Below the pieces are notes generated by a model, which was not told the DNA's origin, made no database searches, and worked only from the letters and a program-made list of their open reading frames with translations. From contig NZ_BLXZ01000007.1 of NCBI RefSeq assembly GCF_014193675.1, positions 239,498-303,497 of the forward strand: a DNA stretch of 64,000 nt. The letters run 5' to 3'. This DNA is from Geomonas limicola (GTDB lineage Bacteria; Desulfobacterota; Desulfuromonadia; Geobacterales; Geobacteraceae). Within the stretch, counting starts at the first letter, position 1, and every line of letters begins with the position of its first letter. Positions 62,919-64,000 of the stretch are shown here, piece by piece. The position numbers and the translations under genes are program-made.

Positions 62919-63318
62919 CCCACCTACCCGCACGCCTGCAAGAGGCAATGCAGTCCCCTCTCCCCGTGCAGTTCACACCGCTCAACATTCTAAAATCACA
63001 CTGCTATTGACAAAGTGGGGCAGATATAATATCTGGTCACTAGTGTCAATTGCTCGACCCAAATCACATGCCAACAGAGGCCCAGCACAGCATTTACCTG
63101 TTGCTAATTAGTTTTTTTTGTGCAATAAAGGTCGCCCGTATTTGACACCGGTTATCCTCAAAAAGCGACGTCATCACTGGCATCCTGACAACAAGCTGCT
63201 AAGCTTTGCAGTCAACCGTACAGGAGATGCCAACAACCCTACCTCTCAAAGTTACTGGCGCAGAGTTTTTACCCGTATGGCCAGACCAGGTCCTCAATCC
63301 ATCCCACAAGGAGCTGTA
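62919..63318. other. intergenic region, no gene seen
   Basis: About 400 bases, AT-richer than the flanks. TTGACA at 63007 and TATAAT at 63025 occur but are only twelve bases apart, too close for one promoter; TATCTG at 63030 is the correctly spaced alternative. The open frame upstream of the SH3-protein ATG lacks a ribosome-binding site and codon logic. Nothing else recognised. Confidence 0.45.
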
Positions 63319-63837
63319 ATGAACCAGACAACCCGCACCCTGATACTTGCAGCAGCAGTAACCGCTATTGCAGCACCTGTCTTTGCGGACACCATCTGTA
63401 CCGTCAACGCCCTGGAACTGCGCCTCCGGAAGACCCCGAGCATGAAGGCTCGCGTGGTCGCCGTCTTGAAGAAGGACCAGCAGGTCACCACCGCTGGTGA
63501 TTGTGCCGGCGGATGGGTGAAGGTATCCTCCACCGACGGGAGCCTCACGGGGTATGTCGGGGGCTGGGCCCTGACCTCGAACGCTCCCAAGGCAAGCGCT
63601 GAAGCGACTCCCGCGCCTTCCGCTCAGCCCGAAGCTGCCAAGCCAGAGGCAGTCATCCCGGTAACGGCCCCTCCCAAAGAGGTTCCTTCCAACGAGAAGC
63701 TGGCCATGCAGATTACCGAACTGCGCCTGAACGTCCTGGGCATCGAGCGGGACATGGACAAGATGAACCAGGAGATCCAGAAGATCAAAACGAGTATCGG
63801 GAAGAAGAAAGGGCACAAAAAACAAGCAAAGAAGTAA
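63319..63837 (+). CDS. exported SH3-domain protein with C-terminal coiled coil
   Basis: Exported protein of 172 residues. A signal peptide (MNQTTRTLILAAAVTAIAAP, cut after VFA near residue 23) is followed by a bacterial SH3 domain (about 25-92: LELRLRKTPSMKARVVAVLKK, WVKVSSTDGSLTGYVGGWAL). An Ala/Pro linker (about 95-130) precedes a coiled coil (about 135-160) and a strongly basic tail (KKKGHKKQAKK). The layout resembles TIGR04211-like SH3 proteins but without the C-terminal membrane helix. It probably binds peptidoglycan or another envelope polymer. AAGGAG lies eight bases before the ATG. Confidence 0.8.
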   Translation: MNQTTRTLILAAAVTAIAAPVFADTICTVNALELRLRKTPSMKARVVAVLKKDQQVTTAGDCAGGWVKVSSTDGSLTGYVGGWALTSNAPKASAEATPAPSAQPEAAKPEAVIPVTAPPKEVPSNEKLAMQITELRLNVLGIERDMDKMNQEIQKIKTSIGKKKGHKKQAKK

Positions 63838-63913
63838 CCGCGAAGAGACAAAGAAAAGGCCGTCCAGGAGCAACGCCCTTACTTAAAGTGTTGAAAAACT
63901 CGTAACGTAAGGT

Positions 63914-63951
63914 ATACTCCCTCTAATCTTCGGGTTAGGGGGAGTATTTTT
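63914..63951 (+). terminator. hairpin with T tract just before an ATG
   Basis: ATACTCCCTCTAA and TTAGGGGGAGTAT pair over thirteen positions (one T-G) around TCTTCGGG, then TTTT. The stem ends one or two bases from the ATG at 63952. Such stems commonly shield transposase genes from incoming transcription. Confidence 0.7.
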
Positions 63952-64000
63952 ATGACTGAAGCTCAACAACCTGCCCAAATCACTCGCATTCCTCCTGCCT
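63952..64000 (+). CDS. start of an unidentified gene, cut by window edge
   Basis: Sixteen codons are visible (MTEAQQPAQITRIPPA). No ribosome-binding site precedes the ATG; the hairpin-plus-T tract abuts it directly. This arrangement and the TGTTGAAAAACTCG motif about 70 bases upstream suggest the left end of an insertion sequence with its transposase, but too little sequence is present to name a family. Confidence 0.35.
   Translation, partial: MTEAQQPAQITRIPPA

Noticed and set aside
63007..63030. TTGACA...TATAAT promoter
   Set aside because: The spacer is only twelve bases, too short for sigma-70.

Overview
The window looks like a chromosomal segment of a Geobacterales bacterium (Geobacter, Geomonas or Citrifermentans type). 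This is inferred from gene content, since no rRNA or tRNA is visible. The clues are a high-GC genome crowded with PAS, response-regulator and histidine-kinase genes, a KaiC/KaiB pair beside a kinase, EtfB/EtfA with a membrane FeS quinone oxidoreductase, a NifB-type gene behind a sigma-54-like promoter, a DraG-type hydrolase, and a joint PUFA-synthase/head-to-head hydrocarbon locus.

Layout. (1) 1-14.8 kb is a signalling island: a truncated multi-PAS sensor, a REC-PAS kinase, several single-domain response regulators, kaiC-kaiB-histidine kinase, a hybrid kinase and a PAS-GAF kinase. (2) 15.1-18.0 kb holds a cpxP-like gene divergent from a cpxRA-like pair, with a CpxR-box-like site between them. 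(3) 18.0-20.9 kb holds a 3-methyladenine DNA glycosylase, two lipoproteins, a universal stress protein and rubredoxin. (4) 21.3-25.4 kb is a ybbA-ybbP-tesA-like export/esterase block carrying a small palindromic repeat. (5) 25.6-47.4 kb is the centrepiece: eight closely packed genes, an enoyl reductase (PfaD), KS-AT-ACPx5-KR-DH (PfaA), KS-CLF-AT-DH-DH (PfaC), then oleA, oleB, oleC, oleD and a phosphopantetheinyl transferase. (6) 47.4-49.3 kb, opposite strand, is a four-gene string ending in a YhaV-like toxin overlapped by an unfamiliar helical-repeat protein. (7) 49.6-55.2 kb holds an OmpH/Skp chaperone, a DUF2844-DUF3443 pair, an S10 carboxypeptidase, a shortened orphan RelE/ParE gene and a secreted nuclease. 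(8) 55.4-59.8 kb is the etfB-etfA-membrane oxidoreductase operon. (9) 59.9-62.9 kb holds nifB-like and GNAT genes divergent from draG. (10) 63.3 kb to the end holds an SH3-domain secreted protein and the first 49 bases of another reading frame behind a terminator hairpin.

How the genes work together. In region 5 the PPTase would arm the five ACPs of PfaA. PfaA, PfaC and PfaD would build a long, probably polyunsaturated, acyl chain. OleA would condense two activated acyl groups head to head, OleD reduce the beta-keto acid, OleC close the beta-lactone and OleB decarboxylate it to a long-chain internal alkene. Cooperation of pfa and ole genes is established for Shewanella polyunsaturated hydrocarbons. 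Here the two modules sit back to back, separated only by a 139-base gap with a strong hairpin. The PfaC-type protein carries a PfaB-like acyltransferase and shows no recognisable terminal acylglycerophosphate acyltransferase domain, so hydrocarbon formation is an attractive outlet for the chain.

Less described items worth attention are the YhaV/helical-repeat protein pair, the two Asp-Thr-Gly-Ser motifs in the DUF3443 protein (pepsin-like), and the sigma-54-like promoter plus leader terminator before the nifB-like gene.
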